DNA of 64,000 nucleotides from Sarcocystis neurona (lineage: Eukaryota; Apicomplexa; Conoidasida; Eucoccidiorida; Sarcocystidae), in the NCBI GenBank assembly GCA_000727475.1, contig KL647330.1, positions 118,760 through 182,759 of the forward strand. Reading direction: 5' to 3'. The notes beneath the pieces are model-generated. The model was not told the origin of the DNA, did no database searches, and was given only the letters and a program-made list of their open reading frames with translations. Shown piece by piece: positions 1 to 12,420 of the stretch (the first letter of the stretch is position 1; each line of letters starts with the position of its first letter). The translations under genes and the position numbers were made by a program.

Positions 1-1
1 A

Positions 2-3000
2 GAAAAGGAAGAAGGTGAGGGAGCGGCAGGGGTCCTCGGCGTGAGGACGTCTGATGTGCAGCGTTATTATGAAGCAGGAGCTTCCTGTGTGCGTGAAGGA
101 CTTCTTTCGGCGTTTGCTTTGTTGCCTGCGTCTTCCACGTTGCTGTCTCTCTCCACTGCGTCCAGCGTGTTCTCAGTGACGCAGCCGCAACAGCAGCAGC
201 AGCGGCCACCACCAAGGACTCCAGAGTCACTTCCGCAGCGGAGATTGCGGCGGCAGCAGCAGGAAGTGCATCAGCAGCAGCAGGAACTGCATCAACAGCG
301 GCGGGAACTGCATCAGCAGCAGCAAGAACTCCAGCAGCAGCAGCAAGAACTGCAGCAGCAGCAGCAACTGCAGCAGCAGCACCTGCAGCAGCAGAAGCAC
401 TTGCAGCAGCAGCTGCAGCAGAGTGTATATCTTGCGGGTGAGCTGCTGCAGAGGCAGCCGTCACACTTGTACTTGCAGCACTTGAGTGCGCAGCCCCAGC
501 TGCAGTCTCGGCTCTATTTTCCTGGCGAGGAGCAGCAGCAGAGGTATCACGTCTATCTTCCGGGGGAGGAGCAGCTACAGCTGCAGCAGCCTTCAGAGCA
601 GCAACAGCAAAACCAGCCGCGGCAGTACAGAGAACCCGGCGTGGAACCCCTCCGCCACGTATCCACGTTTTACTCAACCGTTCCGCAGCAGCTCGCCGAA
701 GACGAAGAGGAACTGCTCGGATATTCTGTGATCGAGAAGATTCTTTGGCACATGGGAGACGAGGATGCTCGGCTTGGACTGCGGCAGCTGGTGATCGACT
801 GCAACAACGCCTACACCGTGTTACCGAAGTTGTTGCAGCGCGCCCTCCTACAGCAGGCGCCGGGCGTGCTGCTGTTGCATGTCCACAGGTGCGAAGAGGA
901 GAAGCTGAAACTGCTGCTGACGCACGCGCTGCGAGACGCCCGGCAGCTGCAGGAGGCTGCGTTGCAGCTGGAAAGCGGCTGGACGCGGCAGGAAGCGACG
1001 GAGCTCCTTGCAGCCCTGTTGGCAGGCAGGGCCAGCAGGAGTCGCAGCAGCATTCGTAGCAGCATCATTCGCCGGACCAGCACGCGCCGCAGCAGCACTA
1101 GGCGCAGTAGCAGCAACATGAGCAGTAGCGCGGCGAGTGTCCAGTCGAGCCAGAGCCTCAGCAGCTTCGGCAGTATCAGCAGCAGCAGCGCCACTGTCTG
1201 GGGGAGTGCCAGCTGGCGGTGCAGAAGCAGCAGCTACGGCAGTCAATTGAGGAAGCTGCACGTGGCTGGCGACTGCTCGCTTTTACTCGCAGCCGCGCAC
1301 CTCGCCCAGGACTCGCTTCGAAGGGAGGCGCTGCTGCGAAGAGATGCTAGGACTCAGCGGTCGAGAATTTTTTCTGCCCTGCATGCGCTAAGGCATCTCA
1401 GCATCTCTCACATACAACCAGTCCACGACAAGCTGATACAGGTGGTTGACATCGTCAAGCAGCTGCACGTCCAGTTCCCCCGCGCGCAGCTAGCTCTCGA
1501 CAGCATCGTTGTTGTCGAGAAAGCTCCTCCGGCGTACCGAGAAAGCCTTTCGACTGCCTCAGCCGCAACCGCAACAGCAGCGGCAACAGCAGCAGCAACG
1601 GCAACAACAACGGCAGGCGCAACAGCAGCAACGAGGGAAACAACAACAGCAGCGAAGAAAGGGAAGGAGTGGTGGAAGTGGAGATTTTGGCGAAGACCGA
1701 AGAGGACGCCCTTGTCTTCCGGGACGTTTTCTCGGCGTCCGGCTGCAACGCGGGGGAGGGCGGCGCCAGCAGCACCACGAGTCGTACGAACGGTAACTGA
1801 GACAGCGTCGAAAAAAGCAGCCGCAGGAAACCAAAGAGCAGCAGCACGAAGTCCACCCGACCGGGCGCGGTCAACAGCATCGCGAGCAGTGGGACGGGCG
1901 GGGGCAGGACTCTGGAGAGCAGCTACAGTAGCAGCAGCACGTAAGACGGCCCAAGGAGAGGGGCCAGCTGCAGGGACGAAAGAAGCAGCCACCGCGGCCT
2001 CGGGACCGGCAGTGCGAACAGCAACAACGGCGTCGCGTAAATCCGAGTCGTCATCGTCCGCGAATCTTCTTCGACGGCGAACGTCCGTTCTGACCTCTCT
2101 TCGCAGGTTATTAAGCAATCAAGAAGACCCGACTTACTTCCTTGAGGAGGATAATGTATTGAATCTGCTTCTTCGCCCTGCAAGCGGAAGTCGACTGCTG
2201 CTTGCAGAGGAGGACGGCCTGAGGTGTCTGCACGCGACGCAGCTCGCCGCCTGCGACTTGTCCACATCTCCTCGAAAGGGCGACACCCTGCACTGCCTCT
2301 TCTCCTCACTGCAGGAGGCGGTGGTGGAGAGTTATCGTGAAGAGCTGCAGTTGACCTGCACCAGTGTCAACGGCAGGGGGGGGACCGAGACAGGAGGGGG
2401 GAGCGGCGGCAGCCGTCACTGCCTGCTTCCATCAATAGGCGTGAGAGGTACCCCTCGGTGGCTGGCTTCTTCTGAAGGGCAGCGACATCTGCGGGATGTG
2501 CAGCTGCTGCTGGAGCGAACGCGGCAGTACGTGTTGTTGCTGCCGCTCGATTTCGCGGCTGCGTTGGAGACGGGGCTGCAGCAGCGGGTTGGCTTCCTCA
2601 AGCCTTACCGACACAAGGTAGTGGGAATCGAACTGCGTGTTGCTGCCGGGGACGCTGCTCCGCTTGCCCATCCTCGCGGAGTCGTAGACATGGTGGTGCG
2701 AAGTTTATTTGCAGGCCAGCCAACCCGACAGAAGGAAAAACTGCGACTGCTGCGGTTACGTGTGCCGGCCGACGCTGCAGTGCTAGCGGCGCTGACGCAT
2801 GAGGTCGACTGCCTTCTCCGTAACACTCCTTCGGTTCGGGTAGCGGAGGTAGCGACACCCTGCGTCGCGCCGAGTCGTGACCGCTGGTTCGCCCACGACC
2901 GGGGGGGAGCCGCTGGTAAGCAGCTCCTGCTGCTGCTACAGACTCTTGAAGGCTTCGGGTTTACGTACAGCCGCCGCCTCGCCACCCCGTGGCTCTGCGT

Positions 3001-3118
3001 CACCATCATGAAGAGAAAGGCTCGAAAAGACGAGGATGACGAAGACACCGAAGACATGTCCCGTACTGCAGCAGCTGCCGCGAGCAAACTTTTCTCCCGG
3101 AAGTTCTCGGAGTGGTAG
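2..3118 (+). CDS. Unrecognised large Gln/Ser/Ala-repeat protein, 3' part (5' end outside window)
   Basis: The frame is open from base 2 to a TAG stop ending at 3118 (about 1038 codons), and no in-frame ATG occurs near the left edge, so the start is upstream or in an earlier exon. A Gln-rich tract (about residues 62-207, CAG codons) is followed by a non-repetitive leucine-rich stretch (about 215-340), a Ser-rich tract (AGC codons, about 343-400), another complex stretch (about 405-515), Ala/Thr-rich tracts (GCA codons, about 518-676) and a complex C-terminal region (about 683-1015) ending in a basic/acidic tail. The complex stretches look like real folded protein, but I do not recognise a family, so no function is proposed. 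The same CAG tract type is read in three frames along one protein. Unspliced introns inside the span cannot be excluded; a pyrimidine-rich candidate ends at a CAG near 184. Confidence 0.6.
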   Translation, partial: EKEEGEGAAGVLGVRTSDVQRYYEAGASCVREGLLSAFALLPASSTLLSLSTASSVFSVTQPQQQQQRPPPRTPESLPQRRLRRQQQEVHQQQQELHQQRRELHQQQQELQQQQQELQQQQQLQQQHLQQQKHLQQQLQQSVYLAGELLQRQPSHLYLQHLSAQPQLQSRLYFPGEEQQQRYHVYLPGEEQLQLQQPSEQQQQNQPRQYREPGVEPLRHVSTFYSTVPQQLAEDEEELLGYSVIEKILWHMGDEDARLGLRQLVIDCNNAYTVLPKLLQRALLQQAPGVLLLHVHRCEEEKLKLLLTHALRDARQLQEAALQLESGWTRQEATELLAALLAGRASRSRSSIRSSIIRRTSTRRSSTRRSSSNMSSSAASVQSSQSLSSFGSISSSSATVWGSASWRCRSSSYGSQLRKLHVAGDCSLLLAAAHLAQDSLRREALLRRDARTQRSRIFSALHALRHLSISHIQPVHDKLIQVVDIVKQLHVQFPRAQLALDSIVVVEKAPPAYRESLSTASAATATAAATAAATATTTAGATAATRETTTAAKKGKEWWKWRFWRRPKRTPLSSGTFSRRPAATRGRAAPAAPRVVRTVTETASKKAAAGNQRAAARSPPDRARSTASRAVGRAGAGLWRAATVAAARKTAQGEGPAAGTKEAATAASGPAVRTATTASRKSESSSSANLLRRRTSVLTSLRRLLSNQEDPTYFLEEDNVLNLLLRPASGSRLLLAEEDGLRCLHATQLAACDLSTSPRKGDTLHCLFSSLQEAVVESYREELQLTCTSVNGRGGTETGGGSGGSRHCLLPSIGVRGTPRWLASSEGQRHLRDVQLLLERTRQYVLLLPLDFAAALETGLQQRVGFLKPYRHKVVGIELRVAAGDAAPLAHPRGVVDMVVRSLFAGQPTRQKEKLRLLRLRVPADAAVLAALTHEVDCLLRNTPSVRVAEVATPCVAPSRDRWFAHDRGGAAGKQLLLLLQTLEGFGFTYSRRLATPWLCVTIMKRKARKDEDDEDTEDMSRTAAAAASKLFSRKFSEW

Positions 3119-3189
3119 CTAGCAACGACCGTGACACCCGATGCAGCACAGGTGACAGCAGTGGAGGGAGACGGGACAGTCATGGCACA

Positions 3190-3400
3190 GCCAGTCCGCA
3201 AACAGGAGACAAAGACACGGAGACACGGAGGAACAGAGCGTCCGCAGTACTAACTGCACAGACAAGGCGCAAAACAGGAGAAAGAGACACGGCGACACGG
3301 ACGGACAGAGCTTCCGCAGTACCAACTGTGCAAGCAAAATGCAAAATAGGAGACAGAGACACGGAGACACCGAGAGACAGAGCTTCTCGTAAAGGCAACC
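3190..3400 (+). repeat. 72 bp tandem repeat, about 2.7 copies, just downstream of the first gene
   Basis: Landmark GAGC(G/T)TCCGCAG occurs at 3236 and 3308, and its start recurs at 3380, giving a 72 bp period. Each unit contains a GACACGGAGACACGG-like purine-rich segment. Because 72 is a multiple of three, one + frame (open from upstream of 3112 to 3429) reads it as a 24-residue repeat with the shared core RASAV. There is no ATG in that frame, so it is probably 3' untranslated or intergenic sequence, or an alternatively spliced tail. Confidence 0.7.
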
Positions 3401-4540
3401 ACACCTCGCAAATTGAGAGACGCGTATAAGTGCTTCAGTTTTTGATATCGGAAAACCCACATGCGACCGCTTGGGCAAGACAAGAGCTACTTCATCTTCT
3501 ACGTCGTGCTTTGTTCATATGCAACATACTGAACATTTGCTTCTGATTGAGCTGCTCCTGCTGGTGCGACTTGTGACAGGGCGGACTCCCCGCAGGCTTT
3601 ACGACAGCGGTACGAGCAGGGGGTGTGCATGTAGAGGTGTACAGGGAGATTGCCCATACACTTGTACGTATATAGGGAAGGATATCGTCCATGGCGACTA
3701 GCTTTTGTCAGTTTCAGAAGATGCATGCGGGTCTGTATTCACACGGAGGTGTGCAGATGGCTACTGTGTTCTATCTTTGCAGTCGATGAAACTCCATGTT
3801 CCAGGGAATGTTGCGGGATCGGGGCTGAGGGTTGGGGATGCTACAAGACGTCTGTGCGCCTCAGTGGAATGTGTCTGCTAGTGTGCAATTAGAAATGGAT
3901 GCGCTAGGACTGGTAACGCTGGCGAAGCGAGTGCGTTCCATGCGTTCGTTGCGCGCGTGAAGTGGTAAATAACGTAATCATTTATGCTTGTAGAGAGATA
4001 GAGAGAAAGAGAGACAGAGACGAGCAGTCGATCAGCTAACGAAAAGACAGAGGTGGATAGACTCAGACAGATTGTTAAATACGTGCACAAAGAAGTAGAC
4101 GAGTGAGACTACGTATCTCAAAAGCGAGCACATGCGAGATAAGTAGGAGGCTAGGCAGGAGGTCACGTCTTGTGAAGCTGCAGCGGAAGCCCTCGGGGAG
4201 CGTCGCACAACACATCTGCAAAATTTCTGAGGAAATAGAACGATGCACACTTTTCGGCCTGCCCGCACCTTGGCCTCGTGCGGCCGCTTCTGGTGCCCCT
4301 GGGGCTGCGGACGCGCGACGCTGCGAACACCCGGTGTCGGTCGACCGAGAAAACACGTGCGGCGACGCAGACACGGGAGTGGCTCCTGCGCTGGCATGCA
4401 TACAGCAGCAGAGACCTGGATATGGCGGCCCTGCGTAGGGCGGGATGTGCATACGTAAGCACTTCCACGCGTTTGGAGCCCGCGGCCCCTCGACTGGAGC
4501 TGTGGCCAGCGTGCTGTGTATGCACGCGCACGTGAACGCA
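3401..4540. other. No gene recognised
   Basis: Mixed-composition DNA. Short open frames on both strands show no family resemblance and no convincing splice pair. I see nothing that supports a feature. Confidence 0.5.
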
Positions 4541-4890
4541 TGCGTGATTGGCCACTCATACGGGCGCCGATGATGCCTGTGGCAGTCAGTTGCTTGCAAG
4601 TGACGTGTCTGGACATACATGTATATACATATATAGATACATGTCGAGACACAGGCAACTGTATGACTCCCCGATAATGCCTGTGGCAGTGGGTTACGTG
4701 CGAGTGACGCGTATACGTATCTCTCTCTCTCTATATATATATATAACTGTTGAGACACAGGCACCTCTGTGCCTGCCCGATAATGCCTGTGGCAGTGAGT
4801 TATATGCGAGTGACCCGTATGCGTATGTATATATATATATATATACATATGTATATGTATGTCGAGAGGCAGGCAAACATATGCGTGCCT
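4540..4890 (+). repeat. About 105 bp tandem repeat, three copies
   Basis: The block GAT(A/G)ATGCCTGTGGCAGT starts at 4569, 4673 and 4779 (periods 104 and 106). Each unit continues with a GAGTGAC-like segment, a TATA microsatellite whose length varies between copies, and a GAGACACAGGCA segment. Copies are diverged mostly in the microsatellite. Confidence 0.8.
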
Positions 4891-6584
4891 TGTGGGAAAC
4901 TCGTGGGAGTGATGCACCCCTACGTGGTTTCTTGCGTCTTCCCCCTATAGACCGGTGACACCTGTCAGCTGATGGCGTTTTCTCGTTGCCTTTTTTTTCT
5001 CTGGAGTGCTTTCAGACACATCGGTGGGATCGACGCATTGTGCGCGGGATTCTGCAAGCACGCGGGGCCTTTTCTGCCTGTTTCTCTCTCATTACGAGGT
5101 AGCAGTGGGAGGTGCGCAGGTGCCGAAAAAGATGTGGGCACGCGCAGAAGAATTCAAGTACGCGATGAACACGTGTGTGGTGCGACGGGCGTGGACTGCA
5201 GAACACGATTTCTCTGAAAAACGGCAGCTACTTCGAATTTGTTGTCTACTATGTAGGCGCGTGGTGGAGGACGAACCCAATGCACATGGCGGTGGGGCTG
5301 CAGGCGCTGAGAGACGTACGCAGTATATGCTGGTTCATGCATCCCGTGATTCCACAAAAGCTTGAGGACATGTATTCCCGGATGCACGCGTCCGTTCGTG
5401 CACCGCGTAGTGTCTTCTTTTTGCTTAATGCATGCACGTCGTCGCTTCATGCGATGGGAGAGACAAACAACGTGAGGATCGCAGCTGCGGAGTTGCGTGT
5501 GCAGTGGCTGGTGCTCCGTGCGGTGGCATATATATGAACAAGCGCGTGTATTCCCCGTTTCGCGGCGGATGGACGAGTAGATGCTGTCAAACGGTGACCT
5601 GCGTCGACTTGTGGATGGTGCCGGGTTAAAGGTGCGAGCGCCAGCGGCCCTCTGTGCGGGGCACCGGCCTCAGACAATTTGTGCAAGTGCAACACGTGGC
5701 GCTTGCTGAAAGAACGCTGAACGTCTCCAGCAAGAGCGCCTCCCATGCGGAGATTTTGTATGCCGGGACGTCTGCCTACAGCTGGTTTCTGCGTGTGCGT
5801 GTGATGGCGCGCATGTGGTGACAGTTGCCTACGGGGAAGCGTCCATCACCCCTGTCTGATGTGTTTCGACGCATTCAGCGCTGACAGTGCGAAGAACGAG
5901 CATTCGAGACAGATGCTCCTGCAGGGGCATCTGTAGGCACGTGACAAGAGCGAACAGCGCGACACATGTGTGCCACTCGGCAGGGAACGGACACCAGAAA
6001 GTGCCGTCGCCACCTGCAGACGTAGAGATTCGCCAGGGACAACAGAATAGCAAGTGTCGGGTCTCTCTCGTGGCGTCGGTTTTGGCGTCCCCTGGGGAGC
6101 TCGGAGTGTGGAATGAACGCGCTAGAGTACGTCTTTTCATTTGCACTCGTGGTACTTGCACGCATACGTGCACGAGGCGGTTCGCTGCAGCAGCTCCTCC
6201 CTGCTGTGTTCCGTAGCACACTCGGTGTGTCGCCGTCGACGCGGCTGCTGCTGCTGCGAATAAATTCCCTGGCGGCCTAAAATTTTGTCAGAGCATTGCT
6301 GCAGAGGCCTGTTACATCGCCTTCCGGTTTTATCACCTCCCTTGTTTTGACGTCGTACTCACTGTGTTCTAAGATCCACCGTATCAAACATATCCCACAG
6401 TTGCAGATATTCACGAGTGTTTGCACAACTTGTTTTTTTTGGTCCCGCCAGAGTGCCGCCGCACGCGTCTGCTGCCGAGTATGCCGAGTACGGCGGAAAC
6501 ATACAGACTTTTGACATCGTCCGACGCGCTCCCTGCTGAAATTTTCTCCTACGGAGACCAACTGGAGATATTTCGTTGCTGGGT
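4891..6584. other. No gene recognised
   Basis: Largely unique sequence of moderate GC. Open frames of 60-130 codons occur on both strands, but none resembles a known family or shows consistent splice boundaries. I report nothing in it. Confidence 0.45.
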
Positions 6585-7055
6585 GCCGTTGGTGATTCCC
6601 CTCCGGAGAGCACACGTAAATTGTATGCACCTGAATCTCACTAACAGTGCCACCAGAGTGTATATATATATATATATGCCTATGTGTAGATTTGCTGCTT
6701 GCCCTTGGTGATTCCCCTCCACAAAGCACAAGTGAGTTCCATACACATGAATTTATCGAACAGGGCCAATACAGTATATCCGTATATATATATGTCTATA
6801 TTCACATTTGCTGCTTGCCCTTAGTGACTCCCCTCCACAAAGCACAAGTGAGTTCTATACAAATGTATATCTAGCAGTGCCAATACAGTATGTACGTATA
6901 TATATATATATATGTGTCTATATTCAGGTTTGCCGTTTGCCCTTAGTGATTCCCCTCCACAAAGCACAAGTGAGTCCTATACACATGAATTTATCTAACA
7001 GTGTCAATACAGTATATACGTATATATATATATGTCTGTATTCAAGTTAATCTAA
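6585..7055 (+). repeat. About 117 bp tandem repeat, four copies
   Basis: The block GTGA(T/C)TCCCCTCC starts at 6592, 6708, 6824 and 6946 (periods 116, 116 and 122). Each unit carries CACAAAGCACAAGTGAGT, an AACAGNGNCAATACAGTAT segment and a TATATA microsatellite, then GCTTGCCCTTAGTG leading into the next unit. The first copy is the most diverged; the other three are close to each other. Confidence 0.85.
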
Positions 7056-10000
7056 ATTCTTGTGTGTCTTTCTAATGCGTGTATATATAGCAGAAACTAC
7101 AGGTGTGTGTCTGTCTTTGACTCTACGTTTCTGGGCAAATGCCTCTCTTCCTTTGTAATGTGTCGGCATATAGCACACGTCTGTATATGTCTGTCTGTAC
7201 TATATGTATGTGTATGTAGGCAAGCATATGATTATTTCGTAGAACAAAGTCCGTAGGAGAGTGGCACAACTGGGTTCGTGACGGTGATTCGGTGATTGAA
7301 AGTCAGGACGGGTTGGAGCACGACGTGCGGGATTGCTCTAAGCAGCCACCGGGCGTAAGGGAGAGCCACCACCGCGACTTTTGAAAGGAAGGCTCATGGC
7401 AGTTGTTGCGCAGACGAAAGGTGGTAAGCGAGTACGTGTGTGAATGGAAACGAATACAACTCTACAGAGGGGAAACGCGTTTTCGTGCCTAGTGCAGAGG
7501 GACGCAAAACTGAGTATGCGTAATACATACATATATGTATATTTATAGGAGAAAGAGAAGTTTTTCTGTTACACGTTCGAAAAAGAGTGAAACATCAAAC
7601 TGTACAGATACATCTGTACGTGTATTTATTCCACTGAACAAGAAAGGAGTCTTCTCATTACGTAACGGTACCTCCAGGCTTCAATAGGACTTACCAAACG
7701 AAAATCTACTGCGGTGTGGACGATAGGTAAAACACCTGGACAGACGCACGCTAGAATGCGCACAAGTTGCTGTTCGTACGGTTAGTAACAAAAAACGACT
7801 CTACAGCCACCGCCCTCTACACGATCAGAGGCATCCGCACAGCCCATTTCACAATAACTACATATATACCTATATATATATATATGTCGAGAAAAGAGTA
7901 CTAACAAAATCATACCAGGACAGCGCACTGTGCGTAGGTATTTGCGTAAGCGTATCAACGAACGATGCTGCTACAAATCCTGCTGGAACTAGGCAGAAGC
8001 GCTTTCTTCATCCAGGGCCGTGAGGTCCGAGATGACTAAAAGAAGCGTGCCGTAGTTTCAAAGATGAATAAATTGTGGCTAGCTGCGTTGTCGATTGACT
8101 GTGTTGTGGATTTGGAATTGTGCGCCGGTGAGCGGGGCACGAAGACGGAGGAGACCTAAACGGAGCATCGTAATTTCGTGAACCGATACGCCTGAAAGCT
8201 ACCACTCGTGAGGGAGTTGCCCCTGCAGAGAAGAAGAGGAGGCTGCGCCCTGCTTTGTTTTTCGGTGGGAAATGACGGTTCCGTGCAAGTGCGGCAGCCT
8301 GGGACAGAAAAAGAATTGTTGCACGGAGGTCACTGTTGCAGAGCATCTGACAAAGTAACCGTTACACATTCATCAGACGTGCACACGACGTTACGTAGAC
8401 GACCGGTGTATTGCACATTCACAGTCGAATTTCTACTGTGCTGGAGAGGATCTTTGGTATTCACAGATAATTACGTATATGCAAAACTGTATGCACAACC
8501 ATGTATGCACGCGTAGAAACACGTACACACGCTTTAAAACGAATATATGGAATATAATCTGGGCCGGCTAGACGCCTTTATATATCCTGGAGTAGGGACT
8601 TCCGTCCGTGAGAGCAATGTATGTGTGTATATATATGAGCAATGTATGTGTGTATATATATATATACTGATCTAGTTGCATAGCGATAAAATTTCACACA
8701 TACGCCTAATGAGTCTCTATACATCATCTACCTGCATGTAATGAGAAATTGTTTGAAGGAGAACATGAGGATTCGGACCCGCACTTCTGGTGCGACTGTC
8801 AAGCACGCACGTTTTCGTACGTCACACCAAGTCGTCCCGCAGATGTACACTGGCGAACATAAACGAACGTACACGAGGGATACCAAGCACAGCTGCACTA
8901 ATTCGCGTACCTGTGTATACAAATACACGTGTACACATATATTTATGTATGAGAGATGTATCTCCGTACGGGTGCCTAGTCTTTTCTCTTACAAGTCACC
9001 ATCCGCGGCGAGACGAGTACTGCTTACTTTCCACTTGTGAACGCGCAAACGTAACTTTGACTTTCTATACCGCCCACAAAATAGAATAATTCCTCTCAGC
9101 GGCTGAAGTGCGCGCACACGTGGGGGACATACACCGTATGGTGCAGTAGAAGGAAACCGTTATGGTGCAATGTGCTTGCGTAGTAGTTCCAGAGGCTCAT
9201 GAATTCGTATACCATTCCGTTTCGCACGTGCGTATCGACGGTGGCAAGGACCCACGACTGCCTTTCCACTTTTTTTCCTCTGCGTTCTCCACTACTGCTC
9301 TCAATAGCATATTATGGAGGAGGGAACCGGTATCCTGGAAAGTGTCGTCGTAGTGGCAACGGCACACGACGTTCAAATCCGTGCAAACGTCTCGATGCAA
9401 GTAAAACCCCTCGTCTTTCGTCCTACCTTTCTTTGTCGCCCTTTCATTGCCTTTTTACATATGAATGCAGAAATGTGTTAAGATACGCGTATACCGACGG
9501 TTGTGGGTGCATCTACCAAGGCGCCGTGCTGCGCCCGTCGGATACCGACAATGCAGCACGACGGTCTTCGTCTGAAAAGTCGCGTGTACAAAGGCAGAGG
9601 TGCAAAGTCGTTTCTATGAGCACACCTCTGTGTAAATCTACACATATACGTGTATCTGCCTGTAGCTGTACGTAACACTAAGGCAGCTGCCAGAGAACAA
9701 CTTCAGTGTCGCTGCAGAAGGTTGTGGGCAAAATAACAATCAAGAGAGGGTAGGAAGTTCAGGGGAAAAAACAGATGTGTGCAAAACTCACTCCTCCGTC
9801 AAAGGAGAAGCAGGACAAGCAACACAACAGCTGCGTCATTCTGTGCTCAACGCGGTGTCTGCAGCACTTGCTACCGCTTGAGCAGGTGTAAGCGTACATA
9901 AAATTCGAACAAATAACAGGTACTTCACAAGGAGTAAGTGTGTGTTCAACGTTTTCCCCTCTTAGTCTTTAAGTTTCACGCGTTTTTGTTTCTCTCTCTC

Positions 10001-11880
10001 TCCGTCTTCAAGCGGGTGGTGCAGTGGCCACACACACCTACCCGTACCGGCTACGCACTGCCTCTTTTGTTTCTTTGCCGGACGGTGTCATCCTCCGCAG
10101 CAGTAAATAGAATTGCTTCTTCATTTTTGGCCCGTCTCCTTCTTCCCTGTGCTTCTACCCGTAGTCTTTCTCCTTGCTCCGTCGTTCTTTGTTGGTCGCG
10201 GGTAGCCTGAACGCCCGTCAAACGCTCCGCGTGAGAACGGCATGTCGCGCACACACGGCTTTTCGTGTAATCCGCACACCCGGGTCTGTGTCTAAAAATG
10301 CAACATCTTCTTTCTTCTCTCCTTCTCTTTCTTTCCTCGTTCGTCCTTTACCTGATCCGCCAAAAAGAGCCCTCACGCCTGGCGGGGAATTCGTCTCTGC
10401 ACGTTCTCGCTTACTTGTGCTTTCTGTGTCTTCATGTCTACTAAAGCTCCCTTCCCTGCACAAATTAACCTTTCTCCTCCTTTCTTTCGCTTGCAAATTC
10501 CCCACTTCTCGGCCCTGGTTTCCCGTTCGTTGTAACCCTTCTTCTCCACCGCTTTCCACTTCACCCCTTTGCCATACGTATATATATATATATATATAGC
10601 AGTTTCTCGCGTCGTCTTCCTTGCCATATACATATATATGTATACACATGTGTAATGATACACCTTCAAGCAGAGAGGTACACCGTTAGACTTCTCTACA
10701 CACACGTGAGCTTGCAGAGAAGTCTACAACAAATTTTCGCTCCAGTCCATTCCGGATAAAGACGTTTCTTCGAGTGACCTGCCTCACAGCGCATCCTTTT
10801 TCCCCCTTTCCGTAAGTAGACAAACATATATATATGTATATATGTACACACACACACACACACAAACTATATGCCTATGCACGAGTGTGCGTGCGCTTAT
10901 ATGTGTAGGTGATACGTGCGAATGTGTGACGGTACAGTGTGTGCGGAGCACCTTTTTGCTAAAGGGAAAAATTTTTCTTTTAGTCGCTCAGTTTCTACAA
11001 ACTCTCCTTCCTTCCCGTTGTTCTTCGTCGCCTTTTCTGGCAAGTGCTTAAGTTTTCTGCCGTGCCTGGTGTACGTACGTGGCAAATTCACGTTTTCTCC
11101 GTATTCTTCGTCCTCTCCCTCCCTTCTTTTCTTTCTCTTCCATTTGTTAGGTACGCTGGAGCTTCGAAAACCTATACTACCGTGTTGAACATTTCTCCTT
11201 GCGTTCCGTCACGCTTTTTCTCTCTGACACGTACAGCTTTAGCACTTCTCCTGCCTCACCCGTTCACTCGCCCCGTTTTCTCCTTTCTTCTGCACGCTTT
11301 TGACAGTCTCTCTATTGTCTGTCTTCCTCGGTCTCTCTGTCCTCCGTCCCCGTGTCCCTTCGCATCAAGAAAAAGAACTAATTTACCACTGGCTCCCTCC
11401 TCAACAGAAGCTTTGCACTCCTTCCTTTTTCTCCGCAACGACAGTACACAAATATATATATATATATATATGCATATATATAGATAGATAGATAGGTAGG
11501 AAGATAGATATGTATCTGCGCACTTCAGAGCGTGGGCGGACGTGGGCATACACGTATATACGCAACGCTGTTTGTGTAGCCCACGTATGGCTACATAAGC
11601 GTGCATACACAAGAATATACACACACATTATAGCCACGACTCTAACTCGTGTAGGGGACATTGTACGGAAGTGTGTGCATGCACAAGGTGCCTATATATG
11701 TATACATGTATATAGGTACCACATATTATCACAGCCGGTTAAAGAAGAGAGTTTTCTCGTCTTCATTGTTGAATTTTCTTCCTCTAAGTTTTCTCCCTTA
11801 CTACTACTAGACAGCTGCTCTCGCATCTCCGTGAAAAACACAGAGGCGACGCCTGTGCAAACGGCTGCTGCTTCGTCTCC
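7056..11880. other. No gene recognised; scattered microsatellites
   Basis: Includes short TATATG and CA runs (around 8620-8670, 10570-10600, 10845-10862, 11450-11490) and a small duplication of a GAGCAATGTATGTGTG segment at 8612 and 8637. From about 9940 to 11450 the + strand is pyrimidine-rich, which resembles intron or untranslated sequence. No coding region could be supported. Confidence 0.45.
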
Positions 11881-12065
11881 GGCGTCACCAATACTCCTGC
11901 TGTGCTGCGCGCATACAGCAAAAGAGCCACCTGCCTTGACTTGCCTCCTCGCTACCCAGCCGCAGCCACAGCACCACGAGCAGCAGCAGCAGCAGCAAAT
12001 CCGTCGAACAGCAGCCATAGCAGCCGCAGGCACCGCAGGAGCAGACAGAGCCGCAGATATACGGC

Positions 12066-12420
12066 AGTAGCCTCGACGCTACGTGTCCAGAGTTCCGTCA
12101 GGAGCAGCACAAGAGGCAGCAGCAGGACGCTGAGTAGCAGGTGCTGCAGCAGGAGCCTCGAGGCTACGGTTCCTAGAGTCCCAGCAGCAGCAGCAGAAGA
12201 CGCAGCAGCAGGAGACAGAACAGCAGGTGCGGCCTCACCAGAAGCCTCGAGGCTACGGTTCCAGAGTCCCAGCAGCAGCACAGAAGACGCAGCAGCACGA
12301 GACAGAGCAGCAGGTGCGGCTTCACCAGGAACCTCGAGGCTACAGTTCCAGAGTCCCGGCAGCAGCAGCAGAAGAGGCAGCAGCAGAATACGCAGCAGCA
12401 GTTCCTTGGCCGGTCAGGAA
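12066..12420 (+). repeat. About 87 bp minisatellite with embedded CAG tracts, four copies
   Basis: The landmark CCTCGA(G/C)GCTAC occurs at 12071, 12156, 12245 and 12332 (periods 85, 89 and 87), each followed by a TTCCAGAGTCC-like block and a (CAG)n tract of variable length. It lies in a zone open in several frames from about 11900 to 12609. Because the unit is not a multiple of three, successive copies change frame. There is no ATG at the head of the longest frame, so I do not call a gene. Confidence 0.75.
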
